Shown: positions 30,301 through 42,800, counted from the first letter of the stretch. The stretch: DNA of 64,000 bases from Citrus sinensis (GCF_022201045.2 NC_068557.1:4464001-4528000), one strand, 5' to 3'. Notes: a model not told the origin generated them from the letters alone. Translations and numbers: made by a program.

Positions 30301-32345
30301 AACCCGACAGTGAATATAACCAAAACTGAACTGTAACCTGACAGATGGCAAAAGTAAAAACTACTACCGTTACAATCGCAACATAGAAGATACTTTGTTC
30401 GATCAGTAGTGAAGAGCCTTAGAACAGATTGCAAAGAGATAATTACCAAAAAGGCAACATTTACAAGAGATCTCTTGCAAAAGATGGCATTCATCTTGAA
30501 CTACATCATGGATAATACGAAGTTACCAAGCAGTGTACAAATTAATGTCAACAGAAAAAACTATCCATGAAATACAAGGCATCTAGCATTTTTAAGTTGT
30601 AGCCTGTCCTAACAATCAACTAAGCTTGGAAGCATACAAATCTCATAAAAAGCCAACAACCAATTATTCCTTCTGTGTAAGCCACCTCCTGCCTCGTACA
30701 CACTCAAGTCACCCACTGGCACCTAAAGAGAGGAACTCCTTAAAGCTTTATAATATTACTATTGATCAACGATTGGAATCACAAAGTCCAAATTGTCAGC
30801 ACAACATTATACCCAGTTTATATGCATTTTATCTCCTCAAAGGAAAAACTTAATGTCAAGATACTTAGCAAATTTCAAAACACTCTACATGTTCCATATT
30901 TTTATTAGTCCCTGCAGTGGCCCAAAAAGCATGTTGGGTGACATATCAAAACTAACGATTATAAAACAATAAAAAAATTTTAATTGGAAAATGATGGAAA
31001 AGCTTCAGACCAATGTTCACAAGTGAAAATTCCCAAGCTGATGCTTATTAGGTACCAATGCTCACGGAAATAACTACCAGCATATCTCAGTATAATATCT
31101 AAGATCTTTGAATACTTCCTATCATTAAATAAACAAAGAGTATAAAGATAACAAGCTAATAATACTCTATTGTTCAATCTTTAAAATCTAGCAAAAGAGA
31201 TATATTGTGATATTCCTCCAGCAAAGAACTTGATTACGCTGGGGTTACTAAGCCCAATTAATAATAATCTGTGCATGTTTTGAGTAAAAGGTCACAAAAA
31301 ATGGGAGTTTCACATGCTTCACTTTTTGCAAACACAAACATGAATTACCAAATGCTACATATATACCATTTATAAGAAGTTGAAAAAAGCCATAAAAAGC
31401 AAATTTTTGCAAGGAAGAAGAATAGGACGACAAAACATCATCTTAATATATACAAATTGAACTAAGACAAGATCAGGAAAACCTGTGCTAAAAATGTAGC
31501 AAGAGAAGATCTTAAGGTAGTCAAAACAGTTATCCTCTCAGATATGTGAACAGACGCTGATTGGCATAGATGTTGAACAGAACCACCTTCAGCCATACAG
31601 TCTCGTAATATCTGAGCTGTTCCATTGATAAAAGCAAACGGCCCTCTCTCAAACATCATGAAGTAAGCTTTTTGAGCATTAGACCCCTAAATGAGGAGAA
31701 AAAATGGTGTAGAATTAGGAAATCAACAAGTACATAACTACATTAAGGCTCTATTTGGTATTGAAGAGTTATGGCTTAAATGCGGCTTACTAACCTCTGC
31801 TCTAGATTGCCAAAATTGCAAATTCTTCTGAATATTATGCAAATTCAAAAAGATGTGCTCCATTATGTCTTCCAATACATCGCATATCCTACATGCCTCT
31901 GTCATAACCCTACATTGTAGAATTTCATATATATATATATATAGACACACACATACAATATTAAAAAAATTTCCAATAATTTCATATGAATCGATGTTGA
32001 GGCAAAAATTGACAAAAGCAGCTGCTAGTATGGTTCTGCAACTCATAACAACAAAATAAAAGCCTGGACATTCCATTCAACTCAACAAGTAACTTCAATC
32101 AAACTTAAAATATAAATGGAGAAGAGGACGTACACAGAGGAGTCAAGTGAATGCGAAGGCAATGGAAGAGGGAGAAAAGGCCGGCGTTTGCGTGATGCTT
32201 GAGGATATAGAATTGAGATTTTCCCGAGAAAATTGGAACCCGAAGAGGGAAAGAAAGTGGCAACTCGCTTCCAGACATAATTGGAGTAGGACGAAATTAG
32301 GGTCTTCAAATCCTTTTCAGCTCCACTTTCAGACTGCCCCTCCAT
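21387..32345 (-). CDS. DGS1: DGS1-like mitochondrial protein, NCA2 family
   Basis: Arabidopsis DGS1 is a mitochondrial outer-membrane protein linked to galactolipid remodelling; its family is named after yeast NCA2, which affects mitochondrial ATP synthase expression. Fourteen exons are inferred, in gene order: 32345-32134, 31909-31795, 31686-31483, 29998-29861, 29687-29526, 29390-29196, 27587-27487, 26195-26106, 25377-25305, 25222-25194, 25099-24976, 23020-22910, 21745-21645 and 21507-21387. They sum to 1,776 nt, 591 residues, close to the Arabidopsis protein. The N-terminus (SNYVWKRVATFFPSSGSNFL) and the block QRRLIIVEVEKRIMQYQ match the family. Two membrane segments are visible, about residues 290-309 and 455-475. 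The end of exon 13 reads TGG CAA TA, where reading on without splicing would give an early TAG; the perfect gtaagt donor resolves it. Introns hold several repeats described separately. Confidence 0.93.
23150..23890. mobile_element. Fold-back element (long inverted repeats) in a DGS1 intron
   Basis: The left arm (about 23185-23410) and right arm (about 23640-23870) are imperfect reverse complements over about 220 bp. Matching landmarks are tccttaattggc and ccaattaagga, cattcttctctcacattt and aaatgtgagagaagaatg, and tatctcacccac and gtgggtaagata. Each arm also repeats a shorter unit internally. The central part is AT-rich and non-coding. The outer ends and target duplication could not be fixed. 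Confidence 0.75.
24370..24625. repeat. Degenerate tandem repeats in the same DGS1 intron
   Basis: About five imperfect units of roughly 40-60 bp share motifs such as gtctcctcc, cagacctgaggaaaaggat and ccaaggaagaag. Open frames across them are side effects of the purine/pyrimidine bias and do not resemble a protein family I know. Confidence 0.6.
28344..28423. repeat. Three tandem copies of a 27-bp unit in DGS1 intron 6
   Basis: Units begin at 28344, 28371 and 28398, each starting tgaagcagtttgtgccagc and ending aaacatga. The third differs by one base (tttatgcc). Near identity suggests a recent expansion. There are no spacers, so this is not a CRISPR-type array. Confidence 0.92.
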
Positions 32346-33600
32346 TTTTCAACTGCCTCAACTTCTCAGTATTCTCACACTTCGCAGCTTTCAACTTTAA
32401 AAGTTCTGCGCAATCCAACTTTCTGGAATTTGAACGTTTGGTTCCGTAAGTACTGTACATATCCAACTTTATATAGTGGACCTCGTTTTGATAGGAAATT
32501 ACGTCAGTATCCCCACTCACTCTCGCTTGAGCACGTGATGTTTACGCATAAGCATTTTTACCGAACGATAACAGAATCAAAATTGCTTCCGGTCGGGGTT
32601 ACCATTAACTGAAAAACTAACGAAAAGTTAAACCCGACCGGTATTATTTTCAATTGAAAAATAAATGAGACGAAACTTGTTACATGGTTTTCTTAGGCCA
32701 AAAACTAAGTTATGGAATCATCAAATTGGAAATGACACACTTAAAAATATATGATGCGCAACAAAATGTGTAAGCCAAGGCCAAAATGGAATGAAATGTT
32801 GGCATGGGGTTTCGGCAATTTCAACTCTATTTTCACACTAAGAAAATCTGATGTGCAACAAAGGGTGTTTTTCCGTAAAATTGTGCTCACAATGAGGCTA
32901 TTTTATGTCCATAACAAGACTAAGTTGTCGGCAAACCAAGGCAAGGCAATAAGTCGTGGCCCATAGTTAACCTCGCCCGTGCAATTTCGTTTGTGCGAGA
33001 AATAAGAATAACCGTGTTTATTCTCTTTTGCGCCACAAATGGCCAACCCAAGTAGCCAACGCACGAAAAGGCAAGAGAGGTCAAGGAAAGCCAAGGCAAT
33101 GCGAAGGTTGAGGCAAAGGTGGTGGCGACTGGCGAGGCAAAGCCAAGCAAACGAAGGGAAGGCCGTGCAAGCCACGGCCCATAGGCACATGAAGGCCGTA
33201 GGCCTTGCAGGGGAAGCCAAGCCCATATGGAGCCTATGGCCTTTGTATGCCAAGCCCAATCCTTATTATTATTTTTTGAAAGACTAACTTATATATTATT
33301 CAATTAATAGAATATTTTATTTATTACTGTGTTTACCAAAGCCACCGCCTACATTGCAATTTGTCCGTCAATGCGAAAACAGAATAATAGGTAACGTCCA
33401 TTTTGCTTCGTTGACTCTCCAAATGCTTAACAATTACGCAAAGTGATGTATTCTTGAGGGTTGCCATGTGGTAAGGGAAGAAAGTCGGAATATACGAACG
33501 AAGTTTAGATTAACAATAGTACTACTCTCTGCCGCTGCATGAAATGAATCACGATCAGCTGTTTCCATAATATATAATTAAACTTAATTTTATTATAATA
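32346..33600. other. Intergenic DNA between divergent DGS1 and phytocystatin genes
   Basis: The first part is presumably the DGS1 promoter; it includes a CACGTG at 32532-32537. From about 32930 to 33265 composition changes abruptly to GC-rich with recurrent aaggc, gccaagc and ggccc motifs, open in several frames on both strands. No protein family is recognisable in any of them. Confidence 0.5.
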
Positions 33601-33620
33601 TTATTTATTTGTTGTATAAC

Positions 33621-33690
33621 CACGTGATAAAATTGTACACTAGAATATCTCTGCGTGATAGGATAAAACAAGTACGAGCCAAGCCACGTG
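33621..33690. promoter_or_regulatory. Two G-boxes upstream of the phytocystatin gene
   Basis: Palindromic CACGTG occurs at 33621-33626 and 33685-33690, about 219 and 155 bp before the start codon. The second is extended to CACGTGTG and followed by tgatgacgatgac, which contains TGACG. Such sites bind bZIP or bHLH factors and are typical of ABA- and stress-responsive promoters. The regulatory role here is inference. Confidence 0.6.
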
Positions 33691-33839
33691 TGTGATGACG
33701 ATGACTTGAGTAAACAACTAACGATGGAGACGATTCAAATTGTGCGTCGCCCTTGTCTCTCGCTCCATAAGGAAAGTAGAAAAACACAACAACTTAAAAT
33801 CTTTCTCATCGCTTTATCATCAGACTTACGCAGAAAACA

Positions 33840-34262
33840 ATGGCTACAGTAGGCGGTGTTCGTGAGGTTGAAGCAACAGCCAACAATCAGGAGATCGTTA
33901 ATCTCGCACGCTTCGCTGTGGATGAGCATAACAAGAAGCAGGTAGGTACTTAGGGTTGGGGTCTGTTTGTGGACGATAACGATTTTGGAGATCAATTGTT
34001 TTGCTGATCATCAATTGATGAATTTTGTTGATTGATTTTTTTTTCTTTTTTTTTTGGGTAGAATTCAAATCTGCAATTTGTAAAAGTTGTAAGTGCGAAG
34101 CAGCAAGTGGTTTCAGGGACTCTGTACGACATCACCTTGGAGGCTGTTGAAGGAGGTCAGAAGAAACTTTTTGAAGCTAAGGTCTGGGAGAAGCCTTGGA
34201 TGCAATTCAAGGAGTTGAAAGAATTCAATACTGTGGCTCAGTCTCACTCCTCAACCGCTTAG
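33840..34262 (+). CDS. Phytocystatin (cysteine proteinase inhibitor)
   Basis: Plant cystatins reversibly inhibit papain-like cysteine proteases, controlling protein turnover and acting in defence. There are two exons, 33840-33941 and 34062-34262, giving 100 residues. All family signatures are present: the N-terminal GG (5-6), the plant-specific [10 protein letters not shown] (22-31), the inhibitory loop QVVSG (49-53) and the second hairpin PW (79-80). The intron falls directly after the LARF helix, its usual position in plant cystatins. No signal peptide or C-terminal extension is seen, so it is a small, probably cytosolic, single-domain type. Confidence 0.96.
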
Positions 34263-35340
34263 CTTGTGGTACCGTACGACCATTTTTTTTCTTTTTTACA
34301 TTATGGGGTTTTATAATGGGGAAACAACAAACTTAAGGATCTAAGAACATTAGAAACTTAGACCTTAGGGGCCAACACGTAAAATTATCATAGAATTAGA
34401 GCAAATTTCAGCGAAGCCCATACCTTTGCTGAAATTGGGTTTTCGATTGTAATTGTTTTCATTGCATATGCAAGTCATCGAGTTGCCTTGGGTATGGATC
34501 TGAGAGTTTCTGCTATTCTAGCGGAGATTAATTTATTATTGTACTTGGAGACACTAAAGGATTTGGTAAACAATGTCTTTTGTAGTTTACAAGACAAGCT
34601 AATTTTATATGATAAAAGCTAGTGATAATATCTCCAGTATTTTTGTCGAAATTATTATGTAAAATCGTACTTACCACGTAGTATTAATATTTATTTCATA
34701 GCAATTTTTAAGTTACAGTACCTTAATACCAAATAAGACATTATTATACCTCTAAAGCTTTTGGTTTTGGACCATGTAGAGAGTTAAATATTTTGAACTT
34801 TTGTATATGTATTTGACTATTTGCAGAGATGCGCTTGGCATAGTTCAACAATTGGTATTCATTGTACCTTTTAATTTCAGGTGACTGAAGATGACATCTA
34901 CGTGTAGCTTGCAATGGATCAAACAAAGAGACAGTATCAATAAGAATGGAGCTATAACCATGTTCAGAATATAAAAATAAATGTAACCGGATTTATGAGT
35001 TTGGTTCTTTAATCTTTTGCAAGTTATGTGTCGATTATTTATGGTAGTAGCTGCAACTCAGCGCAACTTTTATAACTGTGTGAAAAATAATTGAAATGAC
35101 CTTTGGTCTGTAATATATATACAAGATTAATCTCTTTCTACTTTATCTCTTTAGTTTTTGGTTTAACTTTGCCATTCTATATGCAAACAATTTGTCTATC
35201 AGGCAAATTGTTTCTCAATTCTTTTGAATTGGATTTTGCCTATTTAGAGTTGCAGCCGCGATGATTTTTTAGCAGGGAGGAGTCTGTATTACCAGGAGGG
35301 ACAGGGTATTTTTCATGCATCGCGTTCAGAGGCGATGTTA
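34263..35340. other. Intergenic DNA 3' of the phytocystatin gene
   Basis: Probably the 3' UTR, then AT-rich DNA. An isolated MITE-like end (ccttaataccaaataagaca) lies near 34720-34740 without a visible partner. Confidence 0.4.
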
Positions 35341-35346
35341 GCCACT

Positions 35347-35720
35347 TTAAGTACCGGCAGAAGGATTTGGCATGGCCTTTAAGTACTCCAGGTTCTCTTC
35401 CAAGTCAATATTAAGGTGAACGTTTCTGTTTCCCACCTTTGAAGTGCCAGCTGCAATACTACTATTCCATTCCTGGATTCTTCGCCCTTGGATGGTCTTT
35501 CAAGGTTTGCATTGTTCTTGTCCTGGTGATTTGAAATGTGTTTGATCATCTTCGAACTTTTCATGATGCCACTACCTCTGCCCCCGCCCCTTTGAAACGA
35601 AGTCACTTTGCACATTGTCATTGATAAGTCGCTTTGCACTGGATAAATCTTTGCAGCTCATAAGAGGACAGCTAGCGTACAAACACTTCCTGCTCATCAT
35701 CTTACGATAATAGACACTTG
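35347..35720 (-). pseudogene. Unidentified gene relic with frame breaks
   Basis: On the minus strand, protein-like stretches succeed one another in different frames. First comes SCKDLSSAKRLINDNVQSDF with VSKGAGAEVV. After a shift comes HEKFEDDQTHFKSPGQEQ, and after an in-frame stop comes SSIAAGTSKVGNRN with VHLNIDLEENLEYLKAMPNP before a stop at 35347. Composition is less AT-rich than the flanks. I do not recognise the family. It could be a decayed C-terminal exon or chance. Confidence 0.25.
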
Positions 35721-36546
35721 GTGCTTTCATTCACAAAGGAGGTGAAAGCTTAAAGAGCCATATCCAGCATTAAGCGGTCAAATTAAATCCGAGCATAGAG
35801 CAAATAAAGCTGCTTAGACGTGATACAAATACAATCGCTGCAGCCTGCAGGCCCAAGCTAAAGAAGATAATACGTAAATTGTGCTCTTAGTGATCACAAA
35901 AGATCTGGCATATACGAATGAGCAACAATTTTGTGTTCCATCAACTCAGATTAACTCAAATCCGATGAATTCTTAAAAAAGGACACATTTGTATTTTCGT
36001 CAAGAATTTCATCTTAACTATTTTCTCTCTTTCTTCTCGTTTCATTATTTAATTTTTCTTTTAATTGCATGAAATTTATTTGATGTTTATCAGGCCAATT
36101 TTTTTTATCTTTTTACTTACAACGAACCTCCAGTAACTTCCATTATGTACACATATGAGAAAGTAGAGATGTCTAAAGACATGACTCGGAAACGCATTAA
36201 CCACAAAATTTAAAGGTTAATAAAGAGAAGAGTCTAGAAATTGAAGCAAACATAATCATTAGTAGTAATGTTCTACCTCATAACTTTCTTTTTCAGATAT
36301 TCCTAAGTTACAAACTTTTGATATTTACATTTAAAGTATCTATAGAGACAATCTTAAATTAAATGAAATCTAATGCAGTTAAAATTTTTACTCTCATGAA
36401 TATTTAGTCTACCCAATAAATCTGACTATGTGAGGAGATATTTACCTCCACATAATATTGAGGTAGGAATTTATTGACCTTGGCAGTTTCCACTTAGCCA
36501 TAGGTATAATAGAGAAAAGCAGCATTGTCTGCTAACTTTGAAACTA

Positions 36547-37290
36547 AGGTGACGTTTGTTTTTTAACTTAATGACTTAAAGTGACTTAATTTAATTAATA
36601 AAGTTAATTAGAGGTGTTTGTTTTTATAACTTAATAAAACTTTTTACATAATTTTGACTTTATAAAATAAGCCAATTTTTTTGGCTTTTTACTTAATAGA
36701 GACATCTGAATTAAGTTAATTATTTTCTAATGTCAAAAATATCCATGCTTTATGATTTATTTTTCGTGTTTATCCCAAAACTCACTCATAGAAAATTAAC
36801 CCACATAATAATCTCATCATTATTTTTTTAACCGTCATGAAATCCCTTCTCACTTTGGTATCAACTCCTCAAGTATTGAAGATCAAAATTACATGTGCAA
36901 CTTCGAGATGAAATGACAAATCAATTGTTTCAAGTATCTTATTAGTTTTTTCTTTCTTATATTATATACGATAAAATTTGAAATTTATGATATTTTATAT
37001 ATTAAAATTTCAAAATCATTATGTATTCACTCGAATATAGTTTTACTTATAAATGTTAAAATATTATGGTATTTAATATATTATTTATTTGATATTCAAA
37101 TTTAATAAGGATGCAAATGTAAAAGTACATATTTTCAGTTTTTTAAATAAAAAAAAACAACTTAATAATTATTTTTTAAGATTCAGACGAAAAAATAAAC
37201 ATATTATTCAAATTTAAATATTCAGATCTATTTAAAATTTAAATTAATTCAGGTCTATTCAGATTTCAAATAAAAAAATAAACGCCACCC
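36547..37290. mobile_element. Probable MITE, about 744 bp
   Basis: The left end aggtgacgtttgtttttt and the right end aaaaaaataaacgccaccc are imperfect inverted repeats of about 18 bp of the GGGTGGCGTTT type common in plant elements. The interior is AT-rich, with ttaacttaat motifs near both ends and no coding frame. I do not see a matching target duplication, so the boundaries and superfamily are tentative. It ends about 240 bp before the eEF1B start codon. Confidence 0.55.
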
Positions 37291-37411
37291 AAGTGTTCTT
37301 GTGGCCAAATTTGAGGGGGAGATTTGTACTTTTACCTTTTGTTTTAATTTAAATGAAAGTTAAAAGAGTGAACTTCACTTCGCCGCTTGACTTGAGTATA
37401 TTCGAATCCGA

Positions 37412-37440
37412 TTTAGGGTTTTGAGGGGCATATATATAAC
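37412..37440 (+). promoter_or_regulatory. Telo-box and TATA box of the eEF1B beta gene
   Basis: tttagggttt (37412-37421, reverse complement AAACCCTAAA) is a telo-box, an element enriched in plant translation-machinery promoters. It is followed after about 10 bp by tatatataac (37431-37440), a good TATA box. About 90 bp of leader then precedes the ATG at 37532. Confidence 0.65.
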
Positions 37441-37531
37441 ACACACACATAAATATCAATCGCAAAAGTAGGAAGCGATTATCCTGTGTTGAAGTTGTGC
37501 GCATCTTCTTGCCTCTGCCTTGAAGACTAAA

Positions 37532-38739
37532 ATGGCCATCACCTTTTCAGATCTCCACACAGAGTCAGGCCTTAAGTCTCTTGATCAGTATCTTTCTGGG
37601 AAATCTTATATCTCCGGTAATCAACTGACAAAAGATGACATCAAGGTCTACGCTGCCGTTTTGGTGAAACCTGCTGATTCTTTCCCCAACGCCAGCAGGT
37701 GGTACGACAGCGTTTCTTCACATATCGCCCCAAGGTTTGTCTTTTCTTTTTCTTCTCCTGCTGCTACAATATAATTTAATTGTTATAATATTAATTACAC
37801 TAATGTTAATTATTGGCATCGGCAGCTTCCCTGGCAAAGCCGTTGGTGTGAGAGTTGATGGCAAAGGTGCTCCAGTTGACGCCGCCGCAGCCAAGCCTGT
37901 ATGTATAATTTCATGCTCTTATTTAATGTATCACTAATTAGACTAATTTGATTTGTGTTGAGTGGTTTTGTCTCCATGTGAACTTCACAATGTGCTTCTA
38001 TATTGTGATAAAGCTGTAATTTTGCTGTGTATTGGAGCAATCGACAAGTACGATAATTGACTGAAATTTGTTGGAGTGTTTTAATGTTTTTTTTCCATTG
38101 TAATCAGGCTGCTGCTGGAGGTGGTGATGATGATGATTTGGATCTCTTCGGAGATGAGACTGAGGAGGATAAGAAAGCAGCAGAGGAGAGGGAGGCTGCT
38201 AAAAAGCAATCATCCAAGAAGAAAGAGAGTATAATTTCTTCTCTTTATATCTGATTTGTGTGATTAAACAACATTGAAACTGTCGGGATAATAATATAAC
38301 TTTTGCTTCCTGCTGCAACGTCCTTGCCGTTATTGATTGCCTTTTATACCATTTTAGGTGGAAAATCATCGGTACTTTTGGATGTAAAGCCTTGGGATGA
38401 CGAGACAGACATGAAAAAGCTAGAAGAGGCAGTTAGGAGTGTTGAGATGCCGGGTCTCTTTTGGGGAGCATGTATGTGTTTTTATTTATTATCAACTTAT
38501 TTTACTAATTTTATTTATAATAGACATGACTAAACAACATTTAACATGAATATTCTTGCATTGAATTTGTCACAGCAAAATTGGTCCCAGTCGGTTATGG
38601 GATTAAGAAGATGCAGATCATGATGACAATCATTGATGATCTTGTTTCTGTGGATTCACTCATAGAGGAACACCTCACAGTTGAGCCCTGCAATGAGTAT
38701 GTTCAGAGCTGCGACATCGTTGCCTTCAATAAAATTTAA
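37532..38739 (+). CDS. Elongation factor 1-beta (eEF1B beta, GDP-GTP exchange subunit)
   Basis: This subunit exchanges GDP for GTP on eEF1A so that it can load another aminoacyl-tRNA. Five exons are inferred: 37532-37734, 37826-37898, 38108-38228, 38358-38471 and 38576-38739, giving 224 residues, the usual plant length. The N-terminal part is the GST-C-like domain ([21 protein letters not shown]). The linker is acidic then lysine-rich ([15 protein letters not shown], about 99-113, then [10 protein letters not shown]). The C-terminal exchange domain contains [14 protein letters not shown] and ends [12 protein letters not shown]. The start at 37532 was chosen because it is the first ATG and gives the family N-terminus. 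A telo-box lies upstream, as expected for a translation gene. Confidence 0.96.
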
Positions 38740-39893
38740 GAATCCTCTCACTGTTTTGCCTTATAGTGCAGCCATTTTTGGCTGCAATTTAGTTTTTGTC
38801 GTTTTAATTGTGTTCTGGTTTTTAATGGTTTTGCTTGGCCTGCATTTTCCGTTGCTAAATTGAGAAGAAATGACAAAATGATCTTTCAAATTTCCTTGAT
38901 ATACTTCTTTATATTATTCATTGCCTCACTAATATCATAGAAGACTCTGATGATGTATACCAAATATGGAGGATGTGTTTTAAAATTTTAATGCACATGA
39001 AGAATGGGATGTAATATTGTTTTGTAACGGGCCTATTTATATGATGGTACACTATTGCCCTCAACTTCTGGCTCCAATTGCATAACCTTGAATCACTAAA
39101 GATGGTACACCCCTAGAATGGTCTGTCAAAATCTTAAATGGCTTTATGTATGCTTGCTTTTTATTTATTATTCCTAAATTTCTTTCATTTTCAACTAAAT
39201 GCATCACAATAATGCTGAAGAGTACCCCCGGCCTGGCCTTCTCTGCTTGGTTAGTGACATGCATGCCAGTTACACCCAGAATCATAAGATTCACGCCAGG
39301 TTCTAGAAAGAGATGCGCTTATTTTCAGGATAATCGTAGGATTTTAAAACATGCAATTACTCTTTTACCCCGCTTTAGGAACACCACATATTATAAAACT
39401 CAATAGAGTAAATAGATTATAATATATTAGGTTTATCTCTTTGGATTTTTTTCCCCAATCGAACAAAACCTGGCGGCTTTCGTAGATGAGGAGGTTGTTG
39501 GCTTTGGCTTAGAAGGTGTCAGTTCATAGTTTGATAATGAAGGGGGGAGAGAGAGAGAGAGACGAAGGCATTTAAATTTATCATTTCAAAAATTCACATA
39601 CCCTACCAAATACTGCTGAATGCTTCACACCAACAGCCATTCGACCTTTGTTACCAAATTCAATCTCATCGTCAAGAATTTACAAATTAGCCTCCCTAAA
39701 GCTTTAGATAATTACTTTTCTATACTAATCTTCATCAGCGATCTCTGTATTTTATTTTGTACAAACCACTTTTAACACTTACATATATAAATACAATTTG
39801 CAGAACAAAGCAGGGTAATTTGTATCATAACTCTTGGATCAGAACCAGAATTTCCCGTGATTTTAGTTACTCTATGCAACAAATCCCTGGCAT
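38740..39893. other. Convergent intergenic region, eEF1B beta to permease
   Basis: The 3' UTRs of the two convergent genes lie here. There is a (GA)n tract at about 39545-39563. A minus-strand open frame of 77 codons at 39061-39294 has no recognisable motif, and I do not call it a gene. Confidence 0.5.
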
Positions 39894-42800
39894 TCATGGG
39901 AGGCCAAACTTCTCCAGTATTTCTGAAAGAATTATGTATCCTGCAACTCCAATCACAAGGGATAGAGTGAGCTTTCCTCGGGGAACAATTCGTGGTATTG
40001 TCATTGATGGCGACGAACTGGAGTACCTATCTGACCATGACATTACAGCCGGAAGAATTCCAAACAGCACCAACACTAGCCCCAAAAAAAAAAAAAAAAT
40101 TGCAGCTCATTAATAATGAAACACAGAGATATATAGTAACTGAATTGTCAATGTCTGCAGCATGTACAAAAGCTCCAAACATCAGTGCGTGGAACATGAA
40201 TCCGAAAAGGAATCATATACAAAAGAAAAGAATGGAGCAGTGATACCTCCATACGTCCCAGCAAAATCTAGGGCTTTGAAAAATATTTCAGGATCTAACA
40301 ATGACAGTACCAATGGTGGAATCAGAGTCAGCAAGTAGGGCTGAGGACTGCTTTGACCAGATGGGAGTTTCAGCACTGAATATTTACAGAAATGAAGAGA
40401 GTAAAGAATCTTCTGAAAGTGGGAAAACTTTATAAACATGAATAGTGTAAATTTCCATTTGAATCTTGTAAAGTACTAACCAATGAAAGACCCTATATGT
40501 ACGAAGACCTTTTAATTCAAGAAATGTGTTATTAAACCTTTGCAACTTCATACACATTAACCAGTCAGACAATATGCATAATATGAAATCTAATATACAT
40601 TAATTGAATCCATATGCCTGTTATAATGGCATTGCTTCCCTATTTGATGCATTTTTACGAATGATTAAGAAAACAAAAGCACCATTCTGCAAACTAATTC
40701 CACAACATACGATGCCAATATGCATATTTGTACAGTTATGGCCTTTGTCTTTTTGACACTTCCCATGACCAACACCAGATATCTCCCACAAGTGAAACCC
40801 AAGACACTTGATAACAGCTTTTCATCGACACATTGCAGAAGACAAGCAGTGCAAGTGCAAGACTTTTGAGTACAAAATTCTGTTGGGAAAAGTTAAAACT
40901 CGAATCTACTTATCAAGGTTGTGCTTTAGAAAACATAATTATTTTTTCTTAATATCAGTAATTTGTTTCTGCTGTCAATAATTTCCTAGTACAATGAGTA
41001 GGCATGTTGCCGGGGTGATAAGGAGGAACTAGCAGCAGAAAAGAGCACAATAAATAAAGTCAAATAGACATCAATCTAATTTGAAAGAATGAGGACCACT
41101 CACAGTCGGCAAGGAAATCAGACAGGCCTAGTATAAATCCAATATAAGATGTTGCAATTGCAAGAAATGAGAAAACCTCTATAATAGGCTGCACAATAAG
41201 AAATTTCATCACAGTAAATCCTTTATGTTTGAGTTAGATTGAAGTTTGGTTCAAAAGCAATAAGATTTTGGAAGGAAACTCACTCCAACAGCCCCATTGG
41301 AAGATCGTAATTGTTGGATTGGGTCAACAATCTGACCTGAGCTCATTTCAAGACCTGAAATAGATCCTAGAATAACAGCATTCCAGACAAGAAATAAACC
41401 AAGGGGTATAGATGTGCCCACAACAATTGCAGTCCTGGAAAAGAAAGAACCCAAGGATTAAAAACCCCTGTTAGGTGATAACACAGTGGCTCAAAATTTT
41501 AAAAAAATATTGGTAAAGATAAAGATAGATGACAAGTCATGTCCGCTATAAACAGCAAGATATGAATATAAACTGTGGCCCAGGATTTTAAATTTGAATC
41601 TGAAACGAAATCATATATTTCTGTTTAGTACATCATGGGTTTTGTTTTGGAATGTGACAGACCCATAATAAAACCTGTTTGGTAGAACTGCTGTAGCTGC
41701 CAAGCAACAAGACTTTTTAACTCAATTTTAACTTCAATTGCATTTGGAAGTGTGACGTGGCTGGGCTGCATGGGACCTAAGACAAATTCAAGCTAAGTTG
41801 ATTTACGCACAAAAAAAAAAGTTGGTTTAAGAAAGTTCCTCGCCTCTTTCCTAACTAGCTGTGATTTAAATCTCTTCCATCTAAAGCTTGTTGGAAGTTA
41901 CCATCAGATAATTTCTGTACATGATTACAATCATTCTCTTTACAGATAGCTATAAAATATCTGGAAAGCACAAAAAGCTGCTGTCATTCATATAAAATGG
42001 AAGTGATTCCAATGCAAGTATAAGCTTTGAATCAATCATTACTTAAGAATTAACAAAACTATTTAGCCTAGTCCTGCTATTTTTGAAAGGATGACAAAAA
42101 CATTTAACTAACTATTTAACTTCATAAGTTGTTATTTTAACTTGATAATTAAAATTTCTTCATGACAAGCAAAACTGTGATGATAATATGCGTTATTTCA
42201 CAATAAAAATAAACCAGATGATCAAATAGTATTATATTTCAGAATCAAGGAAAAGTGAGATGGAAAGATCTGTCACCTTACTTTTGAAAGGTTTCCTTCA
42301 AGATTTGTACAAAGGACAGGCACTACATTCTGAACAAAGCAGATATAATACGTTATGACTGCTTCAATACTGCATTACTGCAGGTTGAGGATGTACGGAT
42401 GTTACCTGGTAAACAAATGAAAGTGCAATTATGGGTATACTCATAGGAACGGCTTCAAAGTTGGCTTTCAGAAGAGCATTCCATTGCAGGTCTCCAGAGG
42501 CAACAAACTAAGAGAGAAAGCTTTCTCTATATTATCACGTGCGCATAAGTAAACTTTCCACCAGAAAATATCAGTTTGGACTGTGATCAATGTATAAAAG
42601 TGAAAGTACATATAGACGAATCATAAAAAATAGATGAGACTAGAGGTCATGAAATAGACTGCTAATTTTTCCATAAATTTGGAAACATTTCTTATTCACT
42701 TTGGGAAGAAGTAAAATTATCAACAGCTTAGCCACGTAAGACTTCTTTACTGCAAATCAGAAAATTAGTTTTGAATAGCTGAACATTAAAGTTCGAACCA

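Noticed and set aside
33039-33287. Arg/Ala-rich small gene and overlapping minus-strand frames
   Set aside because: All frames are open because of the local GC-rich word repeats. No family motif, and no support for a start or splice signals.
39061-39294. 77-codon minus-strand frame after eEF1B beta
   Set aside because: No recognisable motif; it lies in the convergent 3' UTR space, and composition is like other intergenic DNA.
42277-42282. Donor gtaagg at the end of permease exon 10
   Set aside because: It matches consensus but breaks the frame into exon 11. The donor five bases later (gtgaca) keeps the frame and gives the continuous K-V-R-T-A-I sequence.
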